A stretch of 64,000 nucleotides of DNA. Source: an uncultured Eubacteriales bacterium. GTDB taxonomy: Bacteria > Bacillota > Clostridia > Christensenellales > UBA1242. Shown here piece by piece: positions 43,128 through 51,919 of this stretch (position 1 is its first letter; every line of letters starts with the position of its first letter). The notes beneath the pieces were generated by a model. That model did no database searches and was not told where the DNA came from. It saw nothing but the letters and a program-made list of their open reading frames with translations. The DNA lies in the NCBI GenBank assembly GCA_949077035.1, contig CARUPR010000006.1, positions 1 through 64,000 on the forward strand, written 5' to 3'. A program made the position numbers and the translations under genes.

Positions 43128-43688
43128 TTATTTAACTCTTTCCATATAACTGCCGTCACGAGTATCAATTCTGATTTTATCACCAATATTGATGAAAAGT
43201 GGAACTTGTATTACATATCCAGTTTCAACCTTTGCTGGTTTGGTTGTAGATTTTGATGTATCCCCTTGAATGCCAGGTTCACAATCAATTACTTCAAGTT
43301 CAACAAAGTTTGGCGCATAAACTGAGAATGGATTTCCTTTATAGAAATACATTGTGCAGTTTTCATTTTCTTTAACAAAGTTTAAAGCTTCTTCAACGCT
43401 ATCTCTATTTAAAGGAATTTGGTCATAAGTTTCAGCGTCCATGAAATAATAAATTTCGCCATCGCTGTAAAGATAAGTCATTTCTTTCTTTTCAATTACA
43501 GCAATCTGAAATTTATCAGATGGGTTGAAAGTAGTTTCCTTTACCTGTCCTGTCATAACATTTTTAAGTTTAGCACGAACAAATGGTGAGCCCTTACCTG
43601 GCTTTACGTGCAAAAATTCTACAACAGAATATACAACACCATCCCATTCAAATGTAGTTCCTTTTCTAAAATCTCCTGCAAATACCAT
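43128..43688 (-). CDS. efp: translation elongation factor P
   Basis: 186 residues, three beta-barrel domains. KOW-like domain I carries the loop HVKPGKGSPFVRAKLKN, whose Lys is the site modified in many bacteria. Domain II/III include TYDQIPLNRDSVEEAL and the C-terminal signature INIGDKIRIDTRDGSYMERVK. It relieves ribosome stalling at polyproline. Single gene downstream of the TIM-barrel gene. Confidence 0.97.
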   Translation of the reverse strand: MVFAGDFRKGTTFEWDGVVYSVVEFLHVKPGKGSPFVRAKLKNVMTGQVKETTFNPSDKFQIAVIEKKEMTYLYSDGEIYYFMDAETYDQIPLNRDSVEEALNFVKENENCTMYFYKGNPFSVYAPNFVELEVIDCEPGIQGDTSKSTTKPAKVETGYVIQVPLFINIGDKIRIDTRDGSYMERVK

Positions 43689-43740
43689 AAATATCTCCTT
43701 TTTTTAATTTCTTTCGTTTAATATTTTAACACATCAAAAA

Positions 43741-44598
43741 TCATTTGTCTAGTAGATTTTGATAAATTTTTTTCATCAATAATGCATCATGAGGCATCAT
43801 GTTCATAGATTCACAAATTACTCTTGGTGAAAGTTTGTATTCAATCAAAATTTCTGCAAGACCATCAAATTCAGGTCCATATATCAAATCATCATAATTT
43901 AGATGTCGAATTTCACCTTTTTCGCCATATTGAATTTTTGAAAAATGAATATGACTTTGATTGGTTTTATCAAATCCTATTGTTTCAATAGAATAATCCA
44001 AAATTCTTTTAAAGTCCTCTTTTGATTTTAAAGAGCCCCCTTCAAGAGAATTTATATGGCCAAAATCGAAAGTTGGGATTAAATGCTTATTCAATTTACA
44101 AAGATTGCAAATCTCTTTATAAGTGCCAATCTGCATTGTTTTTCCCATTGTTTCAGGACAAAGAAAAATTCCATCCAATTGACCTTCTTCTTCAAGTTTA
44201 TCAAATGTTTCTGAAAAACGATATTCAGTCAACTTTATAGCTTCCTCTCTTTTCAATTTTCCACAAGAAGCTGAATGAAAAATCAATCTGTCAGCACCAA
44301 ATGCACGCAAAAATTTTATTCCTGTATAAATATATCCCCTTGTTTTGGCATACATCTCTTCATCAGGATTTGCAAAATTTATGTAAAATGGTGCGTGCAA
44401 GGAAAGCTTTAAATTGTTTTCTTTAAAAAGTATTCCAGCTTTTTGAGCTGTTTCACTGCTCATTTGATAGCCATGGCCAAAAGAATATTCATAAGCATCT
44501 AAACCATAGTCTTTAATCCATTTTGGCACTTCTAAAATATTTTTATAACCTTCATTATAAAATTCATCACCACATCCTGATGAACCAAATATAACCAT
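43741..44598 (-). CDS. endonuclease IV-like TIM-barrel protein
   Basis: 285 residues of the AP endonuclease 2 / xylose isomerase-like fold. Metal-ligand positions follow endonuclease IV: H68 (LHAPFY), H108 (FHSAS), E149 (CPETMGK), D178 and H181 (FDFGHINS), H216/H218 (SHIHFS), H232 and E263 (CESMN). The Asp-Arg-His pair of endonuclease IV reads Ile-Arg-His here, so one zinc ligand may be lost. Possible role in base-excision repair of abasic sites; a sugar isomerase-like activity is the alternative. Efp follows it on the same strand. Confidence 0.8.
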   Translation of the reverse strand: MVIFGSSGCGDEFYNEGYKNILEVPKWIKDYGLDAYEYSFGHGYQMSSETAQKAGILFKENNLKLSLHAPFYINFANPDEEMYAKTRGYIYTGIKFLRAFGADRLIFHSASCGKLKREEAIKLTEYRFSETFDKLEEEGQLDGIFLCPETMGKTMQIGTYKEICNLCKLNKHLIPTFDFGHINSLEGGSLKSKEDFKRILDYSIETIGFDKTNQSHIHFSKIQYGEKGEIRHLNYDDLIYGPEFDGLAEILIEYKLSPRVICESMNMMPHDALLMKKIYQNLLDK

Positions 44599-44693
44599 AA
44601 TTTCTCCTATTATTTTTGTAACTTGGGCTTTTAATAAATTTTATTAATTTGCTTGCTATATAATTGCAACTTAAAAAATTCTTTAAAACAAAA

Positions 44694-45548
44694 TTAAATC
44701 AACCTCAATTCCAATTTTAGTTTGTTGTTTTCAACATTTCCTATTCCTAAAAATGAATTGTCATAACCATAGCATTTGATTTTTTCATTATTTTTGCTTT
44801 GAAAAAGAATGGTCATGCCGTTTAATAATTTGCTTGTTATATCTTCATTGAAATAAAAAGTCTCATAATCGAATATGCTATCAAGTGAAATAATATTAAA
44901 TTTACCATTTTCAATATCATTGATTGAAAAAGAATCGTTTAAATTAAAAATACCACATCTTGTGCGTATTATGCTAAGCATAACACCATATGTATTTAAT
45001 TTAGAAGCCAAATCTCTGCAGATAGAACGGATAAATGTGCCACTTGAGCACCATATTTCAAATTCAAAAGTATTTTTATCAATTTCTTTTAAAAGTTTTA
45101 TTGAATAAATTTCAATTTCTTTTGGTTTTAAGTCAACTTCAATACCTTCTCTAGCAAGTTGATATGCTTTTTTGCCATTTATCTTTTTTGCTGAAAATTG
45201 AGGAGGCATTTGATTCATCTTCCCAATAAAATTAGGCAGTATTTTTTCTATTGATTCTCTTGTAATAACAACATCATTTTTTTGTGTTATTTCACCTTCT
45301 AAATCAAGTGTAGCAGTAGTTTCACCAAATTTAAAAATAGTTTTATAAACTTTATCTTTGTTTAAAAAATAATCAAATAGTTTTGTTCCCTTTCCAAGTG
45401 CAACAGGTAAAAGTCCTTCACCTAAGACATCTAAAGTCCCATAATGCCCTGCCTTATCGGCTTTTAATAGCCATTTAACTTTATTTACCACACTATTAGA
45501 AGAGATATTTCTTTCTTTGTTGACAAGAATGACACCGTTTATATTCAT
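44694..45548 (-). CDS. truB: tRNA pseudouridine-55 synthase
   Basis: 284 residues. N-terminal MNINGVILVNKERNISSNSVVNKVK and the catalytic stretch HYGTLDVLGEGLLPVALGKGTK, whose Asp (YGTLD) is the nucleophile. QMPPQFSAKKINGKKAYQLAREG and SSGTFIRSICRDLASKL follow. Converts U55 in the T-loop. A shorter C-terminal RNA-binding region than in E. coli. Last gene of the rimP-nusA-infB run; ribF and rpsO, often next, are not here. Confidence 0.95.
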   Translation of the reverse strand: MNINGVILVNKERNISSNSVVNKVKWLLKADKAGHYGTLDVLGEGLLPVALGKGTKLFDYFLNKDKVYKTIFKFGETTATLDLEGEITQKNDVVITRESIEKILPNFIGKMNQMPPQFSAKKINGKKAYQLAREGIEVDLKPKEIEIYSIKLLKEIDKNTFEFEIWCSSGTFIRSICRDLASKLNTYGVMLSIIRTRCGIFNLNDSFSINDIENGKFNIISLDSIFDYETFYFNEDITSKLLNGMTILFQSKNNEKIKCYGYDNSFLGIGNVENNKLKLELRLI

Positions 45549-45588
45549 TTAAACTCCAATAATAAAAATTGATTAAAAAATCTTAAAA

Positions 45589-46569
45589 TTAGATTTTTTC
45601 AGTTTTAATTCTTTCTTTATTTTCATTGATAGTAGAAAGCACAAGATTGATTGCTTCATTGAGATTGTTTGCGGTTATTGTGGCTCCTGCAGCACAAACA
45701 TGACCACCGCCTCCCAACTTTTCAGCAATAATTCTTATGTTAAAGCCAATTTTAGAACGCATAGATAAACTAAACTTATTAGGTTCTTCTTCTATAAGAC
45801 TAAAACTATAATTAATTTCTTTATAATTAATTAAAGCTTTGCTATAGCCTGAACAATCATTTTTTTTGCCATTTAACTGTTCTAATGTTTGTTGGTCTAT
45901 ACCTACATAAGCACATTCACCATCTATTTTAAAGTTATCTAAAAGGTATTTTTTAAAAACTACACTATTTAATGATTTGCTTTGATAGATAGCTTGATTT
46001 ACAAATTGGGTTTTAGCATTTGCAAGACAAAGCTTTGTAGCAACTAAAAATGAGTTTGCATTAGTATTTGAATTAATAAAAGAAGAAGTATCGGTTGATA
46101 AACCGGCATAAAGTTTAGTTGCAATTTCACTATCAAGCTTTACTTTCAATGCGTTTATAAATTTAAAAACTACTTCACAACATGAGCTGCTTTCACTTTC
46201 AATATAATTATATTTTGCCATCATTTTGTTGCAAACATGATGGTCTATTACTATTGTTTTATCATTATTTTCAAAAACATATCCATATTCGCCCAATCTA
46301 TTTATTGATGAGGCATCACAGCAAATAAAAATATCAAAATCATTAATATTACATTCACCCTTACAAACTTCATTTTCATCAAATAATAAATGTTGGCTTG
46401 CTGTAAAATCATCCTTCATGAAAATCTTGACATTTTTGCCAAGTTTTTTTAATGCTAAGCTAAGTCCAAAAGTTGAACCTAGCGCATCACAATCAGGTGA
46501 AATATGAGTAAATAATGCTATTGATTTTGATTTTTTTATAATTTTTGCAATATCTTTTATTTTATTCAT
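45589..46569 (-). CDS. nrnA: DHH-family oligoribonuclease / pAp phosphatase (NrnA-like)
   Basis: 326 residues. DHH domain motifs: HISPDCDALGS (H22, D26, D28), DIFICCDASS, and VIDHHVCNK. The C-terminal DHHA1 domain carries EKLGGGGHVCAAGATI. Mn-dependent removal of nanoRNA and 3'-phosphoadenosine-5'-phosphate. 12 bases after rbfA, the usual rbfA-nrnA-truB order. Confidence 0.94.
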   Translation of the reverse strand: MNKIKDIAKIIKKSKSIALFTHISPDCDALGSTFGLSLALKKLGKNVKIFMKDDFTASQHLLFDENEVCKGECNINDFDIFICCDASSINRLGEYGYVFENNDKTIVIDHHVCNKMMAKYNYIESESSSCCEVVFKFINALKVKLDSEIATKLYAGLSTDTSSFINSNTNANSFLVATKLCLANAKTQFVNQAIYQSKSLNSVVFKKYLLDNFKIDGECAYVGIDQQTLEQLNGKKNDCSGYSKALINYKEINYSFSLIEEEPNKFSLSMRSKIGFNIRIIAEKLGGGGHVCAAGATITANNLNEAINLVLSTINENKERIKTEKI

Positions 46570-46581
46570 AGAGTTTCTCTT

Positions 46582-46935
46582 TTATTTATTATCTATATTT
46601 AAGTTTTTCAAAATTTCATTTATTCGAACAGTTGCTTGAGTGCCTTTATCTACCACAAATTGTAGTTTTGGCATATGAGGCATATTGACCATGCCAGCAA
46701 GCTCTTTTTTGATAAAACCTTCAGATTTTTCTAAAACCTTTATTATTTCTAAAAGATTATTTTCATCTTGAGTATCAAGTGCAACCTTAACTTTGCAATA
46801 TCTAAAGTCAGGTGTTACATTGACTTCACTGATGTATAATAAAGGGTCTATTCTTGGGTCATTCATTTTGTTTTGAATTATATCTGATATACATCTTTGA
46901 AGTTCACTGTTTGCTCTATCAAATCTTACTGACAT
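46582..46935 (-). CDS. rbfA: ribosome-binding factor A
   Basis: 117 residues, single KH-like domain: FDRANSELQRCISDIIQNKMNDPRI and YISEVNVTPDFRYCKVKVALD, ending MPKLQFVVDKG. 30S maturation and cold adaptation. 17 bases after infB. Confidence 0.96.
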   Translation of the reverse strand: MSVRFDRANSELQRCISDIIQNKMNDPRIDPLLYISEVNVTPDFRYCKVKVALDTQDENNLLEIIKVLEKSEGFIKKELAGMVNMPHMPKLQFVVDKGTQATVRINEILKNLNIDNK

Positions 46936-46952
46936 GATTTACCTCCTATTAT

Positions 46953-49565
46953 TTATGCCCTGTTTATAGCAACTTTTGCAAAAAATTCGATTGTATCGCC
47001 TTCTTTGAAGTCTATATTGTCTTTAAATTTAATTCCACATTCATAGCCTTTTACAACTTCTGCTTTTTCATCTTTAACAATCTTTAAAGATTCAACAGTG
47101 GTTTTGCCAATTTCTTCATTTCCACGTTTTACAACTGCGATGGAATTTCTAGAAACCTTACCATCTTTTATATAACTTCCTGCAACTTTGCCGGCTGTTG
47201 AAAGTTTAAACGCAACACGAATTTCTGCACTTCCAATATATTGCTCTTCATATTTAATGCTAAGCATACCTGTAATTGCAGCAGTAATATCATCAACAAT
47301 TTCGTATATTACCTTATAATCTTTAAGTTCAACCTTCATTGTATCGGCCAAACTCTTTGCTTTTGCAGCTGTCTTTGTGTTGAAACAGATAATGACAGAA
47401 CCAGTTGTTTGTGCTAATACGATATCACTTTCATTTACAGCACCTGCACCAGCATGGATAATATTAACTTTTGCTTCTTCATTTCTAATTTCTAATAATG
47501 TTGCTTTAATAGCTTCAACAGAACCCATTGTATCTGCTTTAAGGATAATATTAAGATTTTTGAGATTTCCTTCTTGGACTCTGTTCATAAAGTTATCAAG
47601 GGTTACACCAGAAGACTGTGCAGCTCTTTCTTTCTTGATTTTGGTTATTCTTTCTTGGATTACCTGTTTTGAAAGTGTTTCTTCTACAGCATAAACTTGG
47701 TCACCTGCTGAAGGCACTTCATTGAAACCTAAAATTGCAACAGGAGTTGATGGTCCAGCAACTTTTACAGGTTTTCCTTTGTCATCAAACATTGCCCTAA
47801 CTTTACCAAAAGTTATACCAGACATAATAGAATCACCAACATGAAGTGTTCCATTTTGAACAATTACAGAAGCTACAGGTCCTCTATTTTTATCAAGTTC
47901 TGCTTCAATTACAACAGCAGTCGCCATTTTTTCAGGATTTGCACGAAGTTCTTGCATTTCACTTACAAGTAAAATGGTTTGTTTTAAATCATCAAGTCCC
48001 ATACCCATTTTAGCTGAAATAGGCACACAAATAGCATCACCACCCCATTCTTCAGGTAAAATTTCATGGTCTGCAAGCTGTTGTTTGATTCTATCAGGAT
48101 TTGCTTCTGGTTTATCCATTTTGTTGATAGCAACAATAATAGGCACCCCAGCAGCTTTAATATGGTCAATTGCTTCAATAGTCTGAGGCATAACACCATC
48201 ATCAGCCGCAACAACCAAAATTGCAATATCTGTAGCTTTGGCACCTCTAGCTCTCATTTGTGTAAATGCAGCATGACCAGGAGTGTCAATAAATGTAATT
48301 TTTTCACCATTAAATTCAATTTGATAAGCACCGATACTTTGAGTGATTCCGCCTGCTTCTCCAGCGACAACATTTGTCTTTCTGAAAGCATCAAGAAGAG
48401 ATGTTTTACCATGGTCAACATGACCCATAACAGCAACAATTGGAGCTCTTTTAATGAGTTTAGATTCGTCATCTTCCATTTTTGCTTCTTCCATAAGTTT
48501 TTCTTCAAAAGATTTGTCAGCTTTAAGCTCAAGAGTAATTCCAAATTCGCTTGCAATGAGTTCTGCAGTATCAAAATCTATATTTGAATTGATAGTTGCC
48601 ATTATACCTAAAAGCATCAATTTTTTCACTATTTCAGTCACTGGCTTTCCTATCTTTTCACTGAATTCTTTTACAGTAATTTCTCTTGAAGTCAAAACAG
48701 CGTGTTGAATAACAGTCACAACCTTTTCTGCCTGTTCACGTTTCTTCTTTATGCCGCTTTTCTTAGAACCAAAAGTAAGTTCTTCAATTCCGTTTTCATC
48801 CTCAAAGAAAATATTGCTACCCTTTTGGTCATCCTTTCTTCTATTTTGATTTCTTTTTTCGTCATAATTACTATTGCTATGTTTTTGAGCATATTTTGCT
48901 TTATTTGCATAGTTGCGGTCATTTTTTAAATCCATTTCTGGCATTTCATTTGTATTTGATGTAAATGAACGGAAATTATTACCTTTTGAAGAAACAAAAT
49001 TATTATTTCTAGGTTTCTTATCTTGAAAATTAGGTTTTCCATTATTTCCAAAAGGTCTGTTGAAATCTCTATTGTATTCTCTGTTTCCGTTGTTGAAATT
49101 TCCTCTTCCATCATTATTCTGTTGCCTAAAATTAGGCCTATCATTGCGATTATAGCCATTTTGATTGTTAAATCTGCCAGAATTTTGTCTGTTTCCATTA
49201 AAATTATTATTGGAATTGTTATAAGACTTTTGGTTGTTTCTATAATTGCTGTTGGAGTTATTGTCAAATTTGCGAATTTTTGTATTCTCAACTGATTTTT
49301 CGGCAGCAGAAATAGGCTCAACCTCTTTCTTTGGTGGTTGGGCTGCAACTTCTTCAATTTTTTCTACCTTTTCTTTTTCTTTCTCTTTTTTAAGATTTTC
49401 AATTTCTTTTAGACGTTTTGAAATTCTATTGCCAAGATTTTCTACCTGTCCTTTAGATTCTCTTAAAGAAAGCAAAATTTTTGAAATTTCACCCTCTCTT
49501 TGTAAATCATGAATTTTTCTTAAATTTTCTAATGCTTGATTTGCCAATATAAACTCCTTAGTCAT
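46953..49565 (-). CDS. infB: translation initiation factor IF-2
   Basis: 870 residues. The N-terminal ~260 residues are low-complexity: Lys/Glu-rich coiled coil, then an Asn/Arg/Gly-rich, RNA-binding-like stretch (NSNSNYRNNQKSYNNSNNNF). IF2N domain near 290-345. GTPase domain near 370 with G1 GHVDHGKTS, G3 DTPGHAAF, G4 NKMD and G5 SAK. Domains II to IV follow to the C-terminus. Delivers fMet-tRNA to the 30S. It overlaps the L7Ae-like gene by 8 bases. Confidence 0.97.
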   Translation of the reverse strand: MTKEFILANQALENLRKIHDLQREGEISKILLSLRESKGQVENLGNRISKRLKEIENLKKEKEKEKVEKIEEVAAQPPKKEVEPISAAEKSVENTKIRKFDNNSNSNYRNNQKSYNNSNNNFNGNRQNSGRFNNQNGYNRNDRPNFRQQNNDGRGNFNNGNREYNRDFNRPFGNNGKPNFQDKKPRNNNFVSSKGNNFRSFTSNTNEMPEMDLKNDRNYANKAKYAQKHSNSNYDEKRNQNRRKDDQKGSNIFFEDENGIEELTFGSKKSGIKKKREQAEKVVTVIQHAVLTSREITVKEFSEKIGKPVTEIVKKLMLLGIMATINSNIDFDTAELIASEFGITLELKADKSFEEKLMEEAKMEDDESKLIKRAPIVAVMGHVDHGKTSLLDAFRKTNVVAGEAGGITQSIGAYQIEFNGEKITFIDTPGHAAFTQMRARGAKATDIAILVVAADDGVMPQTIEAIDHIKAAGVPIIVAINKMDKPEANPDRIKQQLADHEILPEEWGGDAICVPISAKMGMGLDDLKQTILLVSEMQELRANPEKMATAVVIEAELDKNRGPVASVIVQNGTLHVGDSIMSGITFGKVRAMFDDKGKPVKVAGPSTPVAILGFNEVPSAGDQVYAVEETLSKQVIQERITKIKKERAAQSSGVTLDNFMNRVQEGNLKNLNIILKADTMGSVEAIKATLLEIRNEEAKVNIIHAGAGAVNESDIVLAQTTGSVIICFNTKTAAKAKSLADTMKVELKDYKVIYEIVDDITAAITGMLSIKYEEQYIGSAEIRVAFKLSTAGKVAGSYIKDGKVSRNSIAVVKRGNEEIGKTTVESLKIVKDEKAEVVKGYECGIKFKDNIDFKEGDTIEFFAKVAINRA

Positions 49566-49845
49566 TTAGTAATTTTATTATTAAATCACTTAAATTTTTA
49601 TTTTTTATTCCGATTATTTTGCATTTTTTAATAGAGGTCAACTCCTCTAAATTATCAACTTCAATTATTGGTATTTCCAATCCTTTTAATTGTTCTACCA
49701 CCTTTAAAGTATTTTTTTGAGCACTTTTATCAAATAAAGCAAGATATAATTTTTTCTTATAATTTTTTAAAGCATCGCTTCCTATTATAAGATAACCAGC
49801 TTTATGAGAGATATTTATATAACCTTGCAGTTTACCTATTTCCAA
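49558..49845 (-). CDS. L7Ae-family ribosomal-like protein (YlxQ)
   Basis: 95 residues. KLQGYINISHKAGYLIIGSDALKN, then the kink-turn binding fold with YLALFDKSAQKNTLKVVEQL. Known position between ylxR and infB; K-turn RNA is the likely ligand. Overlaps ylxR by 14 bases and infB by 8. Confidence 0.9.
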   Translation of the reverse strand: MEIGKLQGYINISHKAGYLIIGSDALKNYKKKLYLALFDKSAQKNTLKVVEQLKGLEIPIIEVDNLEELTSIKKCKIIGIKNKNLSDLIIKLLND

Positions 49846-50089
49846 GTAAAACCTCCTCTATTTGTTTATAAATTTCTTCACTGATATTCATTTTAAATGC
49901 TTTATTAAGTGATTTTTGCTTTTTTAATTTATTAAGACATTCGCTGTCTTTGCAGATATATGCACCTCTTCCATTTTGCTTGCCTGTTAAGTCAATTGAA
50001 ATTTCATTTTCTTTATTTTTAACAATACGAAGAAGCATTTTTTTATCTTTCATTTGTCTGCAAGCTATACACATTCTTTCTCTTTCCAT
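49832..50089 (-). CDS. ylxR: YlxR-family RNA-binding protein
   Basis: 85 residues. Signature RMCIACRQMKDKKMLLRIV and NGRGAYICKDSECLNKLKK, the DUF448 fold. In Firmicutes it has been linked to RNase P RNA and to global regulation. 16 bases after nusA. Confidence 0.93.
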   Translation of the reverse strand: MERERMCIACRQMKDKKMLLRIVKNKENEISIDLTGKQNGRGAYICKDSECLNKLKKQKSLNKAFKMNISEEIYKQIEEVLLGNR

Positions 50090-50105
50090 AATTCTACCTT
50101 AGAAA

Positions 50106-51272
50106 TTAATTTTCTTCATCATCTAAAGGTGCAATTTCTTCAAGTGATTCAAAGTCATTAAGACCTTGGAATGCATCATCGTCATTAAGCTCTGTCAATT
50201 CATATTCAGGTTCTTTAATTTCATTTGAAACACCGATTGAACTGAGAGGTTTAACTTCAATTTTCCAGCCAGTAAGTCTTGCTGCCAAACGCACGTTTTG
50301 ACCATTTTTTCCAATAGCAAGAGATAATTTGTCATCTGGGACTATTACTCTTGAAGAATGCAAGCTTTCATTTGTTTCAACGCTTACAACCTGTGCAGGG
50401 CTTAAAGACTTAGCGATAAATTCAAGTGGGTCATCACTATATTCAATAAGGTCTATCTTTTCACCATTGATTTCTGAAGAGATAGTGTCAATTCTTTGAC
50501 CATGGAAACCAACACAAGTTCCAATAGGGTCAATGTTGGCTTTCTCAGTATAAACGGCAACCTTTGTTCTGTTTCCTGCATCTCTTGCAATATTTTTAAT
50601 TTTTACATCACCGTTTGCAACTTCAGGGATTTCAAGTTCAAATAATTTACGAACAAATCCAACATTGCTTCTTGTAACTTGAATTTGAGTTCCTTTAAAA
50701 CTATCTTTGATTTTCTTCACATAAACCTTTACTCTGTCACCAATGTTGAATTTTTCATTAGGAATTTGGTCTGATGGAAGCATAACACCTTCAGTATGAG
50801 TGTTTGATAACTGAACATAGATAGTGCCATTGTCAATTCTTTTAACAATAGTTGTCAAAAGTTCATCTTCTTTTTCAGAAAGTTCTGACAAAGCCATTGT
50901 TCTTTCAAGTTCTTTAAGTTTTTGCATAACAACTTGTTTTGCTGTTTGAGCTGCAATTCTTCCAAAATCTTTAGTCGCCTCTTCTGCCATAACTACATCA
51001 CCCAATTTGTGTGATTTCTTAATAAGTTTTGCTTCTGCTAAAGAAATTTCTTTATCAGGGTCTTCGACTTCATTTACAACTGTTTTGTAAGAATAAATTT
51101 TTATTGTTGCTTTTTCTGGATTTAATTTAACCATTGCAGATTTTGCCTCGCCATACATCTTTTTGTATGCTGAAGTTAAGGCAGTTTCGAGTGTTGTAAT
51201 AAATGTATCTTTATCTATTTTTTTCTCTGTTTCTAAATCTTCAAGTGCTTGAAAGAAATCTTTATTAATCAT
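50106..51272 (-). CDS. nusA: transcription termination/antitermination factor NusA
   Basis: 388 residues. N-terminal RNAP-binding domain (MINKDFFQALEDLETEKKID, residues 1-125), S1 domain (GTIYVQLSNTHTEGVMLPSDQ), KH1 and KH2 (DPIGTCVGFHGQRIDTI and DDKLSLAIGKNGQNVRLAARL). The short acidic tail is typical for Firmicutes; the E. coli C-terminal repeats are absent. The ATG at 51272 is chosen for AAAGGAG; it overlaps the rimP stop by 8 bases, so it is coupled to rimP. Confidence 0.97.
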   Translation of the reverse strand: MINKDFFQALEDLETEKKIDKDTFITTLETALTSAYKKMYGEAKSAMVKLNPEKATIKIYSYKTVVNEVEDPDKEISLAEAKLIKKSHKLGDVVMAEEATKDFGRIAAQTAKQVVMQKLKELERTMALSELSEKEDELLTTIVKRIDNGTIYVQLSNTHTEGVMLPSDQIPNEKFNIGDRVKVYVKKIKDSFKGTQIQVTRSNVGFVRKLFELEIPEVANGDVKIKNIARDAGNRTKVAVYTEKANIDPIGTCVGFHGQRIDTISSEINGEKIDLIEYSDDPLEFIAKSLSPAQVVSVETNESLHSSRVIVPDDKLSLAIGKNGQNVRLAARLTGWKIEVKPLSSIGVSNEIKEPEYELTELNDDDAFQGLNDFESLEEIAPLDDEEN

Positions 51273-51753
51273 TTTTTTCTCCTTTATTCTGATTAAAATC
51301 AATTACTGGCACAATATGTGCGATTTTTTCTTTATCAAAAGTAAATTCTTTGTCATTTATTTCAATTGTGACTGATGCTTCATTATAGCCAATCAATTTT
51401 CCTTCATAAACTTTTTTGCCATCAATTTTTGCAAAAAGTGTAATAGAAATTAATTTTCCTTCATTACGTTTAAAATCACGTTCTGATTTTATTGGTCTGT
51501 CAATGCCTGGCGAACTTACATTTAAAATGTATGGTTGGTCATCTGTAGGATTTAATTCATCAAGCAAATCATTTATTGCTTTTGAAACAATTTCACAATC
51601 CTCAATCTTTATACCCTTTTCATTGTCGATATAAAATGTCAAATTCATGCCATCACTTTTTTTAGCATATTCCACCTCAACAACTTCATATCCTAAATTT
51701 TCAATAATTGGTGATACTTTTTCTTCACATATTGTTTTGACTTTACTTGCCAA
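51265..51753 (-). CDS. rimP: ribosome maturation factor RimP, TTG start
   Basis: 162 residues. N-terminal alpha/beta domain (LGYEVVEVEYAKKSDGMNLTFYID), SSPGIDRPIKSERDFKRNEG signature, C-terminal SH3-like domain. Required for 30S assembly. The TTG at 51753 is chosen: AAGGGGG lies 8 bases upstream, whereas the earlier in-frame ATG at 51792 falls inside the leader hairpin. First gene of the rimP-nusA-ylxR-L7Ae-infB-rbfA-nrnA-truB run. Confidence 0.95.
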   Translation of the reverse strand: MASKVKTICEEKVSPIIENLGYEVVEVEYAKKSDGMNLTFYIDNEKGIKIEDCEIVSKAINDLLDELNPTDDQPYILNVSSPGIDRPIKSERDFKRNEGKLISITLFAKIDGKKVYEGKLIGYNEASVTIEINDKEFTFDKEKIAHIVPVIDFNQNKGEKND

Positions 51754-51778
51754 TTTTGTTTCCCCCTTTTTACGAAGT

Positions 51779-51807
51779 GAGGAGCGATGCAATTTTGCAC
51801 GCTCCTC
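51779..51807 (-). other. strong hairpin in rimP leader
   Basis: GAGGAGCG / CGCTCCTC stem (51779-51786 and 51800-51807) with an inner TGCAA / TTGCA helix and a one-base bulge. GC-rich for this genome and about 25 bases before the TTG codon. No T-run follows, so it may be a translational or stability element. Confidence 0.65.
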
Positions 51808-51827
51808 AAAACCTCAAGTATAGATAT

Positions 51828-51856
51828 ATTATAACAAAAATATATTATTAAATCAA
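51828..51856 (-). promoter_or_regulatory. rimP-nusA operon promoter
   Basis: On the - strand TTGATT (51851-51856), 17-base spacer, TATAAT (51828-51833). Confidence 0.8.
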
Positions 51857-51919
51857 GCATTATTACTAAAAAAGTTTTATTTTATAAAAGTTTTTTTTGT
51901 TATTGAAAGTTAAAGAAAT

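Noticed and set aside
49023..49295. hydrophobic frame on the + strand inside infB
   Set aside because: Artefact of the Asn-rich coding region read in antisense.
51793..51919. polymerase-domain remnants after the PolC-like gene
   Set aside because: The sequence is promoter and intergenic DNA with no polymerase motif in any frame.
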